Positions 10,819-20,896 are shown, counted from the first letter of the stretch. The stretch is 64,000 bases of DNA from JAHECQ01 sp963775125 (GCA_963775125.1 CAVZHQ010000005.1:509136-573135), one strand, 5' to 3'. Notes: generated by a model not told the origin, from the sequence alone. Numbers and translations: made by a program.

Positions 10819-11655
10819 TTGCCTACCGCACACGCGACAACCAGCCTCACGACCATCGCCCTGACCAAACACGAGGGGTTGGGCAACGACTTTCTCATCG
10901 CCGTCGAACCGGCGCGCCCGCTGACCGCGGACGATGCTCGGGCATGGTGCGACCGGCATCGCGGTGTCGGTGCCGACGGGCTGATCTCGCTGACCGGCGT
11001 CGCTGCGGGCTTCGACGGACCAGGACGCGCCGTGATGGTGTTGTGGAACGCCGACGGCAGCCGGGCCGAGATCTCGGGCAACGGCATTCGATGCGTCGCC
11101 CAGGCGCTGGCCATGCACGCCGGCCTGACGGGCTCCGCCGCCTTCGAGGTGCAGACCGACGCCGGGTTGCGGCGCCTCGATCTCGACCCGACCGACGACC
11201 CGTCCACCGTGAACGTTCGGGTCGACATGGGCTCGGCGGGTGGGGGAGTCGCCGACTCGACCGCATGGGCCGACCTCGGCGTCGACCTGATCCGCCAGCA
11301 AGGCGTCGACCTCGGCAACCCCCACCTGGTTGCGCTGGTCGACGATCCGCAGCGCTATGACATCGGTGTCATCGGCCCGAAGGTCGAGGCCGCCTACCCC
11401 AACGGACTCAACGTGCATCTGGTGAAGGTGATCGACCGCCACTCGGTGGCCATGAAGGTGTGGGAACGGGGCTCGGGCATCACCGAAGCCTGCGGGTCCG
11501 GCGCCTGCGCCGTCGGCGCGGCCACCACCAGTTGGGGCCTGGTCGACAGCCCGGTCACCGTCAACATGCCCGGTGGGGCCGTGGTCGTCGAGGTCGGCGA
11601 CACCGTGCAACTCACCGGTCCCGCCCGCTTCATCGCCCGCGTCGAGGTCCCGTGA
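10819..11655 (+). CDS. dapF: Diaminopimelate epimerase
   Basis: Interconverts LL- and meso-diaminopimelate for lysine and peptidoglycan. Family motifs in order: TKHEGLGNDFLI at the N-terminus; CDRHRGVGADGLI; WNADGSRAEISGNGIRC with the first catalytic Cys; NPHLVALV; and WERGSGITEACGSGACA with the second catalytic Cys. About 278 residues. The start is uncertain: TTG at 10819 is the most upstream in-frame start outside miaA, but it lacks a clean Shine-Dalgarno, and CTG at 10861 would begin right at LTKHEG. The stop overlaps the hflX start (GTGA). Confidence 0.92.
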   Translation: MPTAHATTSLTTIALTKHEGLGNDFLIAVEPARPLTADDARAWCDRHRGVGADGLISLTGVAAGFDGPGRAVMVLWNADGSRAEISGNGIRCVAQALAMHAGLTGSAAFEVQTDAGLRRLDLDPTDDPSTVNVRVDMGSAGGGVADSTAWADLGVDLIRQQGVDLGNPHLVALVDDPQRYDIGVIGPKVEAAYPNGLNVHLVKVIDRHSVAMKVWERGSGITEACGSGACAVGAATTSWGLVDSPVTVNMPGGAVVVEVGDTVQLTGPARFIARVEVP

Positions 11656-13154
11656 CCAACGACAACGACTGGGATGACGACCTGGCCGACGGTGACTTCT
11701 CTGACTATCAGGACGACACCGGCTCCTCAGACGGCGTCGACTTCGACGACGACTTCGGCGAGACGGGCGAGGAAGAAGAGTCGCACCGTGGCGCGTTCGG
11801 TGAGTTCGGCGGCGAGATCCGCTCCGGGTTCCTCGACCGCAGCTTCCGTGAGCGCATCGTCCTGGTCGGGATGACCAAGGACGGCGAAGCGCTCGAGGAC
11901 ACCGAGGCGTCGCTCGACGAGCTCGAACTGCTGGTTGACACCGCCGGCGCTGACGCGCTCGATCGCATCATCCAGAAACGCAGCCGCCCCGACCCCGCAA
12001 CCTTCGTCGGCAAGGGCAAGGTCGACGAGATCCGCGAGAGCGCACTGATGCTGGACGCCGACACGGTCGTCTTCGACGACACCCTCAGCCCGGCGCAGCA
12101 GTTCAATCTCGAACGCATCCTCGGGCGTACCGCGCTCGATCGGACCGCGGTGATCCTGGACATCTTCGCCCAGCACGCAACGTCGGTCGAGGGCAAGACC
12201 CAGGTCGAGCTGGCCCAGTTGCGTTACCGCCTGCCCCGGTTGCGGGGCAAGAAGAACTTCAGCCAGCAGGGCGGCGGTATCGGCACCCGCGGCCCGGGCG
12301 AAACTCAGCTCGAGGTCGATCGTCGTCGCCTGGTGCGGCGCATGCACAAGCTCGAGCGTGACCTCGTTGGCATCGCCGACCGCCGCCGCAACCAGCGCAA
12401 GGCCCGTCATCGTTCGCCTTATCGCATGGTCTCCATCGTCGGCTACACCAACGCCGGCAAGTCGACACTGCTGAACCGGTTGGCCGGCTCGGACGTGAAG
12501 GTCGAGGACCGCCTGTTCGCCACCGTCGACCCCACGACCCGGAAGACCAAGCTGCCCGGCGGCGAACAGATCCTGCTCACCGACACCGTCGGGTTCGTCA
12601 AGAAGCTGCCGCACGAACTGGTCGAGGCCTTCAAGTCGACGCTCGAAGTGGCGGCCGAAGTCGATCTTCTCCTGCACGTCGTCGACGGCGCCGGCCGCGA
12701 TCCCGACAGCCACATCCTGGCCGTGCGCCAGGTGCTCGATGGCATCGGGGCCAACGAAGTACCCGAGTTGCTGGTGTTCAACAAGGCCGACCTGTCGCCC
12801 GACGTTGCTCGCCTGTGCGAGCGCTACCCCGATGCGGTCGCCGTGTCCGCCGAGACGGGCGAGGGCATCGACGAGCTGCTCACCGCCATCGGCGACCGGC
12901 TCCGAGAGCTGTCCACGGTCTACGAACTCTTCGTGCCCTGGTCCCGCGGCGACATGCTGGCTGCGGTTCACCGCGAAGGCGAGGTGCTCGACGAGGCCAC
13001 CGAAACCGACGGCATGCGTGTCCACGCCCGCCTCGAAGAGGCCTCGGCCAAACGCCTCGGCGACTTCATCGTCGGAAAGGCCGGCGGAACCGAGAATGCT
13101 CCGGCCCGTTGGACCCAACCGGTCATTGCCCGAGTCGAGAGAGACATTCGATGA
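11652..13154 (+). CDS. hflX: Ribosome-associated GTPase HflX
   Basis: 500 residues from the GTG at 11652, which overlaps the dapF stop. Starts with a very acidic ~50-residue extension (NDNDWDDDLADGDFSDYQDD), then the HflX N-terminal domain (KRSRPDPATFVGKGKVDEI; LDRTAVILDIFAQHATSVEG), a linker GGGIGTRGPGETQLEVDRR, and the G domain: G1 VGYTNAGKSTLLN, G3 LTDTVGFVKKLP, G4 NKAD, G5 SAET. HflX splits or rescues stalled 70S ribosomes in stress. The acidic N-terminal tail is longer than in enterobacterial HflX and is typical of actinobacteria. Intact. Confidence 0.95.
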   Translation: MTNDNDWDDDLADGDFSDYQDDTGSSDGVDFDDDFGETGEEEESHRGAFGEFGGEIRSGFLDRSFRERIVLVGMTKDGEALEDTEASLDELELLVDTAGADALDRIIQKRSRPDPATFVGKGKVDEIRESALMLDADTVVFDDTLSPAQQFNLERILGRTALDRTAVILDIFAQHATSVEGKTQVELAQLRYRLPRLRGKKNFSQQGGGIGTRGPGETQLEVDRRRLVRRMHKLERDLVGIADRRRNQRKARHRSPYRMVSIVGYTNAGKSTLLNRLAGSDVKVEDRLFATVDPTTRKTKLPGGEQILLTDTVGFVKKLPHELVEAFKSTLEVAAEVDLLLHVVDGAGRDPDSHILAVRQVLDGIGANEVPELLVFNKADLSPDVARLCERYPDAVAVSAETGEGIDELLTAIGDRLRELSTVYELFVPWSRGDMLAAVHREGEVLDEATETDGMRVHARLEEASAKRLGDFIVGKAGGTENAPARWTQPVIARVERDIR

Positions 13155-14273
13155 CCCTCACCACCGGAGGGTTCGTCCCTCCGCCGTATCCCTACGACCG
13201 GCTCAACGACCTCACCGCGATCGCCGAAGCGTTCGAAGGAGGCGCCGTCGACCTGTCCATCGGCACCCCCATCGATGCTCCGCCTCGGGCGGTGGTCGAA
13301 GCCTTGGCGACCTCCAACGCCGAGCGGGGCTACCCGCCGTCGATCGGCACGCTGGCCTTCCGTGAAGCGGCGGCCCGTTGGCTGAACTCGTTGACGGCCT
13401 GCGGGATCGAGGCGTCCGACGTTCGGGCGACCATCGGCTCCAAGGAGTTCGTCGCCGGGCTGCCCAACTACCTGCGTCTGCGGACCCCGGACAAGGACAC
13501 CATTCTCTATCCCGCCATCAGCTACCCCAGCTACGAGATGGGCGCCATCCTCGGCAGCTGCCGGGCGGTACCGGTTCCCGTCGACGCGGAACTGGTGTCT
13601 CGATCTGAGTGCCATCGACCCCGACGACTCGGCGCGTGCGCTGGCCTTGTGGGTCAATGCACCGGGGAATCCCGCCGGGGGCCTCGACGACTTGGGGGCT
13701 GCTGCGGCGTGGGGTCGGGCCAACGGCGTGCCGGTGTTCTCCGACGAGTGCTACATCGAATACACCTGGAACGGCCCGCCCCGATCGATCCTCGAACACG
13801 GACTCGACGGTGTGGTAGCCGTGCACTCGTTGTCGAAACGTTCGAATCTGGCCGGCGTACGGGCCGGCTTCTACGCGGGCGATGCCGAGTTGCTCCACTA
13901 CCTCGGCGAGGTTCGCAAGCACGCCGGGTTCATGGTGCCCGGACCCATCCAAGCTGCGGCTGTCGTAGCCTTCGACGACCGCAACCACGTCGACGATCAG
14001 CGCGTCCGCTACTGGCGGCGACTGGGTCGCATGGTCGAGATGCTCGCGGCCATGGGCGTCGAGGCCGAGATGCCCGGCGGTGGTTTCTACCTCTGGGTGC
14101 CGGCACCCGGCGGCGACGCGTGGGCCTTCACCGAACGGCTCGCCCGTGAAGCCGGCGTCATCGTCAGCCCCGGCGAGTTCTACGGCGAGCAGGGCAGACA
14201 CCACGTGCGTATCGCCGTCGTGCAGCCCGACGAGCTGCTGGAGTTGGCGGCCCGACGGCTGGGACTTGCGTGA
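13151..14273 (+). CDS. dapC: Succinyldiaminopimelate transaminase, one frameshift
   Basis: PLP-dependent class I/II aminotransferase that makes N-succinyl-LL-diaminopimelate. The ATG at 13151 overlaps the hflX stop (ATGA). Motifs: GGAVDLSIGTPIDAPP, GSKEFVAGLPNYL, YPAISYPSYEMGA, ALALWVNAPGNPAGG, FSDECYIEYTW and the PLP lysine in VHSLSKRSNLAGVRAGF. An extra C near 13593 shifts the frame after VPVPVDAE; the remainder runs from LDLSAIDPDDSARALALW to the stop at 14273. Assignment rests on the neighbours dapF and dapE as well as the sequence. About 373 residues when repaired. Confidence 0.85.
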
Positions 14274-15331
14274 CCGACCTGTTGGCGTTGACCGCCGAAC
14301 TGGTCGGGCACTCCTCGGTTTCCTTCGAAGAGGGGCCGCTGGTCGACTGGCTCCAAGCTCAGCTCGAACCGCTCGCCCACCTGACCGTGACCCGAGTTGG
14401 CGACAACCTGGTGGCTCGAACCGAGCTCGGTCGCAGGCAACGTCTGCTGCTGGTCGGCCACACCGACACCGTTCCCGTCAACGACAATGCGGGCGCCCGG
14501 ATCGAGGGCGACACCCTCTGGGGTCTCGGGTCGGCCGACATGAAGGGCGGACTGGCCTGCTTCCTCGAGTTGGCCCGAACGGTGGCCGAGCCGGCCGTCG
14601 ATCTCACCTACGTCTTCTACGCGCGCGAAGAAGTCGCCTCGGTGCACAGCGGCCTGATCGAACTCCATCAAGCCCGACCCGACCTGTTGGCGGGAGACTG
14701 CGCCATCCTCGGCGAGCCGACCGATGGCGCCATCGAAGCCGGGTGCCAAGGGGCCTTGCGGTTCGAGGTGGTCCTGGCCGGCCAGCGGGCCCACACCGCT
14801 CGGCCGTGGATGGGGCGCAACGCGGTTCATCGTCTCGGTGGTTTGCTGACCGCCTTGGCCGAATGGCCCGGCCGCCAACCGACCATCGACGGGTGCACGT
14901 TCCACGAGTCGCTCCAGGCAGTGCACGTCGAGGGCGGAGTGTCGGGCAACGTCGTTCCCGACCGGGCGATGCTGCGGATCCATCACCGCTTCGCCCCCGA
15001 CCGCACCGACGTCGAGGCCGAGACGATGGTCCGCCGGCTTCTGGCGCCCCATCTCGAAGCGGACGACACGGTCACCGTGATCGACCGGAGCCTGGCGTGC
15101 CCACCGTCGCTGACCCATCCGTTGCTGCGCCGGCTCATCGACGAGAACGGCCTGGAAGTGCGGGCCAAGCTGGGTTGGACCGATGTCGCCCGGTTCGCCG
15201 AATACGGCATCCCCGCCACCAACTTCGGTTCGGGTGACCCGAAGGTGTCCCACACCAGGGACGAGCACGTGCACCGAGCCTCGATCGAACGAACCTTCGA
15301 GGCCCTGCGCTCGCTGGTGCTCACCGACTGA
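14270..15331 (+). CDS. dapE: Succinyl-diaminopimelate desuccinylase
   Basis: 353-residue M20 metallopeptidase that removes succinate from N-succinyl-LL-DAP. Starts GTG overlapping the dapC stop (GTGA). Metal and catalytic residues are visible: LLLVGHTDTVPVN (His and Asp), LWGLGSADMKGGLA (bridging Asp), VFYAREEVAS (Glu-Glu), CAILGEPTDG, HTARPWMGRNAVHRL in the dimerisation domain and the C-terminal metal His region GDPKVSHTRDEHVH. It is the last gene of the operon and is followed by a strong hairpin. With dapD (20.0 kb), dapC and dapF it shows that this organism uses the succinylase branch. Confidence 0.93.
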   Translation: MTDLLALTAELVGHSSVSFEEGPLVDWLQAQLEPLAHLTVTRVGDNLVARTELGRRQRLLLVGHTDTVPVNDNAGARIEGDTLWGLGSADMKGGLACFLELARTVAEPAVDLTYVFYAREEVASVHSGLIELHQARPDLLAGDCAILGEPTDGAIEAGCQGALRFEVVLAGQRAHTARPWMGRNAVHRLGGLLTALAEWPGRQPTIDGCTFHESLQAVHVEGGVSGNVVPDRAMLRIHHRFAPDRTDVEAETMVRRLLAPHLEADDTVTVIDRSLACPPSLTHPLLRRLIDENGLEVRAKLGWTDVARFAEYGIPATNFGSGDPKVSHTRDEHVHRASIERTFEALRSLVLTD

Positions 15332-15339
15332 CTCGGCAC

Positions 15340-15378
15340 CCAGCGAGACCCCGACTCGCGGCGGGGGTAGTTCGCTGG
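15340..15378 (+). terminator. Hairpin terminator of the dap operon
   Basis: CCAGCGA with CCCCG (15340-15353) pairs with CGGGG (15362-15366) and TTCGCTGG (15371-15378), with a small internal loop. It lies 8 bases after the dapE stop and lacks a long T-run. The following ~130 bases up to the next gene show no other clear signal. Confidence 0.5.
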
Positions 15379-15507
15379 TCGTGTCGGTCTCTGTCCGCAG
15401 GACTAGGGCGCAGGTCTCTCGAGGAGCGTCCCTTTGCCGGACGCAGGGACGCCCGTTGGCGAGGTCTGATGGTCGGGTACCAAACCCCCATGCAGCAGGA
15501 GCTTGTC

Positions 15508-16644
15508 ATGACATCACCCATTCGGGTCGTCCGTTCCCATCCGTTCGCTGTGTTCGCCGTGATGGCTTGCCTCTTTGGCTGGGCGCAATACCTGTTGAGC
15601 GCGTTCGGCGTCGGATCCGCACCCGAGCAGAATCCCCTCGGACCCCTCATCGCGGCCGTGATCGTCACCTCTGTCCAGGGCCGTGATGTTCGTCGAGCGT
15701 GGTGGCGCACCATTCGAACCGTACGAATCCCCGGCCGTTGGCTTGCCGTCGTCACCTTGGTTCCCATTGCGGTCCACGTCGCGATCGTCCTGGTCAACCA
15801 CGTCTTCGGCGCGCCGCTGCCGACCGCCGCCCAGCTCTCCGACTGGCCGAACATCCCGGTCGTGTTCGTGGCGATGCTCCTCCTTGTCGGCCTCGGAGAG
15901 GAGGCCGGATGGACGGCTTTCGCCGGGCCTCTGCTCCTCGAGAAGCATGGTTTGGCTACGAGCTGGCTGATGCTGGGGGCACTACGAACGTTCTGGCATC
16001 TGCCGCTGATGCTCACCGGCGACATGCCTTGGCTCATGGGCATCGCCGGCAACCTCGGTTTTCAGTTGCTGATGCTGCTCGTGATGAACCGAAGCCGGGG
16101 GAACTGGTCGCAAGTCGCCGTTTGGCACGCAACCCTCAACGCCTTCGGCGGCGCCTTCTTCTTCGGCACGGTCACCGGAGACGACAATCTCCGTCTCGGA
16201 TTTCTCTTGGGTGTCGCGTACGCCACCCTGGCCCTTGTCGGCGTCTTCGAAGCGCTACACGCCGGCGCATCGGGCTTCCTGCTCAAGGACACCGACCGAG
16301 ATCGGTTGGTCGAGGCCGTGCGAATCGTCGCCCGAGGCGACGCCCTGCTGGCGCCAAATGTGACCAAGCGCTTGATCGCCGAGTTTGCCCATCAGCCCGC
16401 TCTCGACTCGCACCAGGTCCGTTTGCTCGACTCGGTGACCGAACGCGAACGAGAGGTGCTTCTGGCTGTGGCCAAAGGCGAGTCGAACGCCGACATCGCC
16501 CTCAGCCTGTTCATGGGCGCGGGAACGGTCAAAACCCACGTCAGTCATCTGCTCGCCAAGGTCGGGGTACGAGACCGAGCCCAGCTGGCGATGTTCGCCT
16601 ACGAATCCGGCCTCGTACACCCAGGCACCGCCCCGAACCGGTAG
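15508..16644 (+). CDS. CPBP-type membrane protein fused to C-terminal half of a LuxR response regulator
   Basis: 378 residues from the ATG at 15508 (AGGAG six bases upstream). Residues 1-~245 are a polytopic CPBP (Abi/CAAX-protease-like) domain with LGEEAGWTAF, FWHLPLM and WHATLNA; the usual EExxxR arginine is replaced (EEAGWT), so protease activity is doubtful. At about nt 16245 the sequence passes straight into the last third of a NarL-type receiver (FEALHAGASGFLLKDTDRDR), then a full LuxR helix-turn-helix (VTEREREVLLAVAKGESNAD ... GTVKTHVSHLLAKVGVRDR). The receiver's phospho-Asp part is absent. It is either a true membrane-tethered regulator or two genes joined by an internal deletion. Confidence 0.7.
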   Translation: MTSPIRVVRSHPFAVFAVMACLFGWAQYLLSAFGVGSAPEQNPLGPLIAAVIVTSVQGRDVRRAWWRTIRTVRIPGRWLAVVTLVPIAVHVAIVLVNHVFGAPLPTAAQLSDWPNIPVVFVAMLLLVGLGEEAGWTAFAGPLLLEKHGLATSWLMLGALRTFWHLPLMLTGDMPWLMGIAGNLGFQLLMLLVMNRSRGNWSQVAVWHATLNAFGGAFFFGTVTGDDNLRLGFLLGVAYATLALVGVFEALHAGASGFLLKDTDRDRLVEAVRIVARGDALLAPNVTKRLIAEFAHQPALDSHQVRLLDSVTEREREVLLAVAKGESNADIALSLFMGAGTVKTHVSHLLAKVGVRDRAQLAMFAYESGLVHPGTAPNR

Positions 16645-16672
16645 TGAGTCGAAACCCTGCCCGGGGAGGTTC

Positions 16673-19134
16673 CTAGCGCCGAGGGACAGGCGGCAGGGGT
16701 TCCCACGGGCGTTCGGGCCAGGGGTGCTTGGGGTAGCGGCCCCGGAGGTCGGCGCGGACGTGGGCGTAGGAACCGCGCCAGAAACCGGGCAGGTCGGTGG
16801 TGACCTGCACCGGTCGGTTGGCCGGCGAGAGCAGTTCGATGGTGAGCGGCTGGTCCCGCGGGCCGATGGTGGGGTGGCGGTCGAGGCCGAGGACGCGCTG
16901 CAGGCGGACTCGCCAGATGGGGCGGCCGGACTCGTAGTCGATGGGGGCGGAACGACCATCGGGTTGGGCGAGGTGAACGGGCGCCAGTTGGTCGAGGGCG
17001 GAGCGCTGCTGCCAGGTGAGCAGTTGGAGCAGAGCGGCCGAAAGGTTCAGGCGGCCGAGGTCGGCGGGGCGTCGACACGGGACAGGTCGAGCCACGTGTC
17101 GAGGTTGTCGAGGAGGTGCTGGTCGGACGGGTCGGGCCAGGAGGGATCGACCGAATGCAGCCACGCCATCCGTTGTCTGAGCTGACGATCTGCGTCCTTC
17201 CACGGGAGCACATCGAGGCCCCGTCTGCGGAGTCCATCCCGGAGCGCTGCGGCGACAGCGGTGGGCTCGGGGTCGGGCTGGTTGGCCGAGTGGAGGACGA
17301 TGGAGCCGAGACGCTGTCGGCGCTCGGCGCGGAGCGCTCCGCTGCGATCGTCCCACTCGACGTGGTCTTGCCAGGTGATGGACGAAGCAGCGACTCGCAA
17401 CACGTCAGAGCGGTCGAGGGGCACGGCTCGGCGGATGCTGAGGGGTCCGCCGCTTCCGGCGTCGGCCTGCACGATGACGAGGAACTCCGAAGGCGTCAGC
17501 GGGCCGTCGGAGAGTTGGGCTTCCTGGCCGGTGGTCAGCAGGAAGCGGCCGGCCCGCCCCGGTCGGGCCATGGCAATTCGGTCCGGCCACGCCGCGGCCA
17601 ACGCTTCGCCCAGCGTCGCCGAGTTGTTGGATTCGGGGTTGGGAGCGTTGGGGGAACGCTGGAGCCGGGCAATCGCTCGTCCGAGGTGCGGACGCTGTTG
17701 GCTGACCTCGGTTTCGAAGTCGGTCGTGTCGGGCCAGCGATCGCTGTCGAGCAGGGCAACGGCTGCGTAGATCTGCGTGCGTAACGAAGGGCGGAGCGCT
17801 TCGGCGCTGACCAGTAGGGCGGCGTGTCGGGGGTGGGTGCCCAACGTCCCCGCTCGATGGCCGGCAGCGGTGATGCGGCCGGCGTGGTCGGTGAGACCCA
17901 GTTGGGACAAGAGGCTGAGCGCGGCAGCGAGGCGAGAGCGGTCGGGATGATCGAGTAGGGGCAACGACGTGGCGTGAGGATCGCCCCATCGGGCGAGCTC
18001 GAATGCCAACGGCAGGGGGTCTCCGTCGAGGATCTCGGGTCGGGTGCTCTGGTCGAGGTGTCGGTGGTCGTCTTCTGACCACAAGCGATAGCACACGCCC
18101 GGACCCAAGCGGCCGGCACGACCTTGGCGTTGGTCGGCGGCGAACCGGGTGACCCAGCCGGTGGTGAGGCGACCCAGCCCGGTGGTTGCGTCGAAACGAG
18201 GTCGGCGAAGCAACCCGCCGTCGACCACCGCAGTGATACCCGGCAGCGTGAGCGATGTTTCGGCGATCGAGGTGGCCACAACGACTTGGCGGTCGGTGGC
18301 ACTGAGCACGTCGTGTTGTGCGCGGGTGTCGGTGCCACCGTGCAGGGTTCGGACCGCGACCCCCGGCGGGCGACCCAGGGCTCGGGCCACGAGATCGATC
18401 TCTCGCCGACCAGGGACGAAGACCAGAACGCTGCCGCTCGTCTCGGTCAGCGCCCGAGCGGTGGCCGACGCGACCGCTCGAACCCAGGCGTGGTCGGCGA
18501 GTTGGTCGGAGCGACGACTGGGATCGTGGATCGCCCGACCGACGTACACGGTCTCGACGGGATGCGTGCGGCCGGGGACGGTGATGACCGGCGATGCAGC
18601 GCCGTCAGCGCCCAGGAGGCGGGCAATGGGCGCCGCGTCGATGGTGGCCGACATGACCACGATGGCCAGGTCGGGCCGAAGCGATGCCCGGCTCTCGAGC
18701 GCCATGGCGAGGCCGAGGTCGCTGTGCAGGTTCCGTTCGTGGAACTCGTCGAAGATCAGGCATGAGACGCCGGCGAGTGACGGGTCTCGTTGGGCCCGTG
18801 ACGTGAGTATGGCCTCGGTGACCACCTCGATGCGGGTCTGCGAGCTGACCCGACGGTCGTCGCGCATCGTGAGCCCGACCCGTTGGCCGACGGGCTCGCC
18901 GATCTGGCCGGCCAGCCGCTCGGCGGTTGCCCGGGCCGCAACTCTCCGCGGCTCGAGAACGATGATGCGGCCCGACGCCAGCGCTTCGAGCGCCAGCAAC
19001 GGGACCAGACTCGACTTGCCGGCGCCAGGCTCGGCGGTGAGAACCAGCGAGCCTGACGCAATGGCAGAGCGGATGGGATCGGCGAAGCCCTCGACCGGAA
19101 GATCGGTGGGAGCCCTTTGGGGCCCGGTCGACAT
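16673..19134 (-). CDS. hrpB: ATP-dependent DExH-box helicase HrpB, one frameshift
   Basis: The first frame (19134 down to ~17070) gives TAEPGAGKSSLVPLLALEAL (Walker A), CLIFDEFHERNLHSDLGL (DEFH), VVMSATID (motif III), VVATSIAETSLTLPGI and QGRAGRLGPGVCYRLW (motif VI). The HrpB-specific C-terminus continues in the next frame (LTWQQRSALDQLAPVHL ... LRGRYPKHPWPERPWEP). An extra C in a CCCC tract near 17070 explains the break; repaired length is ~820 residues, right for HrpB. lexA lies 26 bases upstream on the same strand, so hrpB probably shares the LexA-controlled transcript. Its RNA or DNA substrate is not known. Confidence 0.85.
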
Positions 19135-19160
19135 GAAGTTCCCGCCGGTCGGGTCGAGGG

Positions 19161-19802
19161 TCAGACGCGACGCAGGACGGTGACCACCCGGCCGAAGATC
19201 TGGACCTCGTCGGGCTCGAAGCGCATGGGCTTGAGCGCGGAGTTGGACGGGATGAGGACCACCTGGTTGTTCTTGGTGTCGAGGCTGTAGGTCTTCACCG
19301 TTGCCTCTTCGCCCGGGATACCGGCGACGACGATCTCCCCGCTCTTCGCGTGGTTCTGGACCCGCACGACGACGAAGTCGCCGTCGAGGATGCCCGCTTC
19401 GATCATGGACTGGCCCCGAACCTTGAGCATGAACAACTCGCCGTCGCCGGTGAGGTCGGCGGGCACGGGAATGGTTTCCTCGATGTCTTCGCTGGCCAGC
19501 ACGTCGGTGCCGGCGGCGACGCTACCGACGAGCGGCACATGACGCACGGGCCGGCGATCGATGTTCCCCTGGCCGGAGTTGGGATCCCACTGGATCTTGA
19601 TGGCACGGGGCTTGGCCGGGTCTCGCTCGAGGTAGCCGTTCTTCTGCAGCGTGGCGAGATGCGAATGGACCGTCGACGGCGACGTGAGGCCGACTTCGGC
19701 GCCGATCTCCCGGACCGACGGCGGATAGCCCCGATCGAGCATCTGGTCGTTGATGAAGGTGAGGATCGCCCGCTGGCGAGGAGTGAGTTTGGTGTCGCGC
19801 AT
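19161..19802 (-). CDS. lexA: SOS repressor LexA
   Basis: 213 residues from the ATG at 19802, which has AGAGGGA upstream; longer readings to 19901 lack a ribosome site. The N-terminal winged helix reads LTPRQRAILTFINDQMLDRG and PSVREIGAEVGLTSPSTVHS. The self-cleavage site Ala-Gly is in VGSVAAGTDV, the nucleophile Ser in VRGQSMIEAGI, and the general-base Lys in EATVKTYS. A LexA box lies 105 bases upstream, indicating autoregulation. It is transcribed with hrpB and is divergent from dapD. Confidence 0.96.
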   Translation of the reverse strand: MRDTKLTPRQRAILTFINDQMLDRGYPPSVREIGAEVGLTSPSTVHSHLATLQKNGYLERDPAKPRAIKIQWDPNSGQGNIDRRPVRHVPLVGSVAAGTDVLASEDIEETIPVPADLTGDGELFMLKVRGQSMIEAGILDGDFVVVRVQNHAKSGEIVVAGIPGEEATVKTYSLDTKNNQVVLIPSNSALKPMRFEPDEVQIFGRVVTVLRRV

Positions 19803-19906
19803 GATGATTCCCTCTTGGAACGCAGGTAGTGGAATGGGGGAAGGGATTGGGGCGTCGGGTCCCGAGGGGCCTGGCCGAACGTCTGATCGAGTATGCCACA
19901 CGACGA

Positions 19907-19920
19907 CGTACAGGTGTTCG
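19907..19920 (-). promoter_or_regulatory. LexA box in the lexA/dapD intergenic region
   Basis: On the lexA strand the sequence is CGAACACCTGTACG, one mismatch from CGAAC-N4-GTTCG, the actinobacterial/Bacillus-type SOS box. It is placed between the divergent lexA and dapD starts, so it should autoregulate lexA. Confidence 0.75.
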
Positions 19921-19999
19921 ACCGTCGGAACTTTCTGTGGTTCGTCTTGCAGTTGCGGTTCCGGTTGGAAGCCGAGCTTCGAGCTGACAGGATCGATCC

Positions 20000-20896
20000 A
20001 TGACCTTCACGGCAACCGGACACAGCTATGTCGACCACGTCTCGGGCACCCGACTCGACGTCTGGTATCCCGCAGAAGGGGTCGAGCCGATTCGGGCCTG
20101 TCTGGCCGAGCGCCTTGGTTTCGTTCGGGGTGAGGTGGTCACCACCACGATTGCGTCGTTCGACGACGCTCCCGTCGATGCGGCCGACGTGTATCTCCGA
20201 CTGCACTTGCTGAGCCGCCGCACGGTGCGGCCGAACGAGATCAACCTCGACGGGATCTTCGGGTTGATGGCCAACGTCGCGTGGACAACCGCTGGTCCGG
20301 TCGTCCCCGAACTGGTTGATGCCCTGCGCGCCGCGGCGGCCGCCGAGGGAGTCTCGGTGGGCGTCAACGGTGTCGACAAGTTCCCCAAGATGCTCGACTA
20401 CGTCGTGCCGTCGGGCGTCCGCATCGCCATCGCCGACCGCGTTCGGCTGGGGGCGCACCTTTCCGAGGGCACGACCGTGATGCACGAGGGGTTCTGCAAC
20501 TTCAACGCCGGCACGCTGGGGGCAGCGATGGTCGAAGGGCGCATCAGTCAGGGCGTGGTGCTCGGGGCCAACAGCGACCTGGGCGGAGGCGCCTCCATCA
20601 TGGGCACGTTGTCGGGCGGAGGCAAGGAACGGGTCAGCGTCGGCGAGAACTGTCTGATCGGGGCCAACGCCGGCATCGGCATCTCCCTTGGTGACAACTG
20701 CACGGTCGAGGCCGGCCTGTACGTCACGGCCGGTACCAGGCTGGCGTTGCCGGACGGCCAAGTGGTCAAGGCCGGAGAACTGTCGGGCAGGTCGGGCATG
20801 TTGTTCATTCGCAACTCGCTCACCGGCGCGGTCGAACTGCGGGTGGCCGATCCCGAACGCTGGGGCGGCATCAATGCTGCTCTCCACGCCAACTGA
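20000..20896 (+). CDS. dapD: Tetrahydrodipicolinate N-succinyltransferase (actinobacterial type)
   Basis: Transfers succinyl from succinyl-CoA to tetrahydrodipicolinate, the committed step of the succinylase route. 298 residues. The C-terminal half is a left-handed beta-helix of imperfect hexapeptides (VRLGAHLSEGTTVMHEGF, VVLGANSDLGGGASIMG, CLIGANAGIGISLGDNC). The N-terminal domain and length match the mycobacterial DapD family rather than the E. coli type. The AGGATCG before the ATG is a weak ribosome site. Separated from dapCEF by hrpB-lexA. Confidence 0.92.
   Translation: MTFTATGHSYVDHVSGTRLDVWYPAEGVEPIRACLAERLGFVRGEVVTTTIASFDDAPVDAADVYLRLHLLSRRTVRPNEINLDGIFGLMANVAWTTAGPVVPELVDALRAAAAAEGVSVGVNGVDKFPKMLDYVVPSGVRIAIADRVRLGAHLSEGTTVMHEGFCNFNAGTLGAAMVEGRISQGVVLGANSDLGGGASIMGTLSGGGKERVSVGENCLIGANAGIGISLGDNCTVEAGLYVTAGTRLALPDGQVVKAGELSGRSGMLFIRNSLTGAVELRVADPERWGGINAALHAN

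Noticed and set aside
13151..14273. Programmed frameshift in dapC
   Set aside because: No slippery heptamer or downstream structure at ~13593; an extra base is simpler and matches the pattern across the window.
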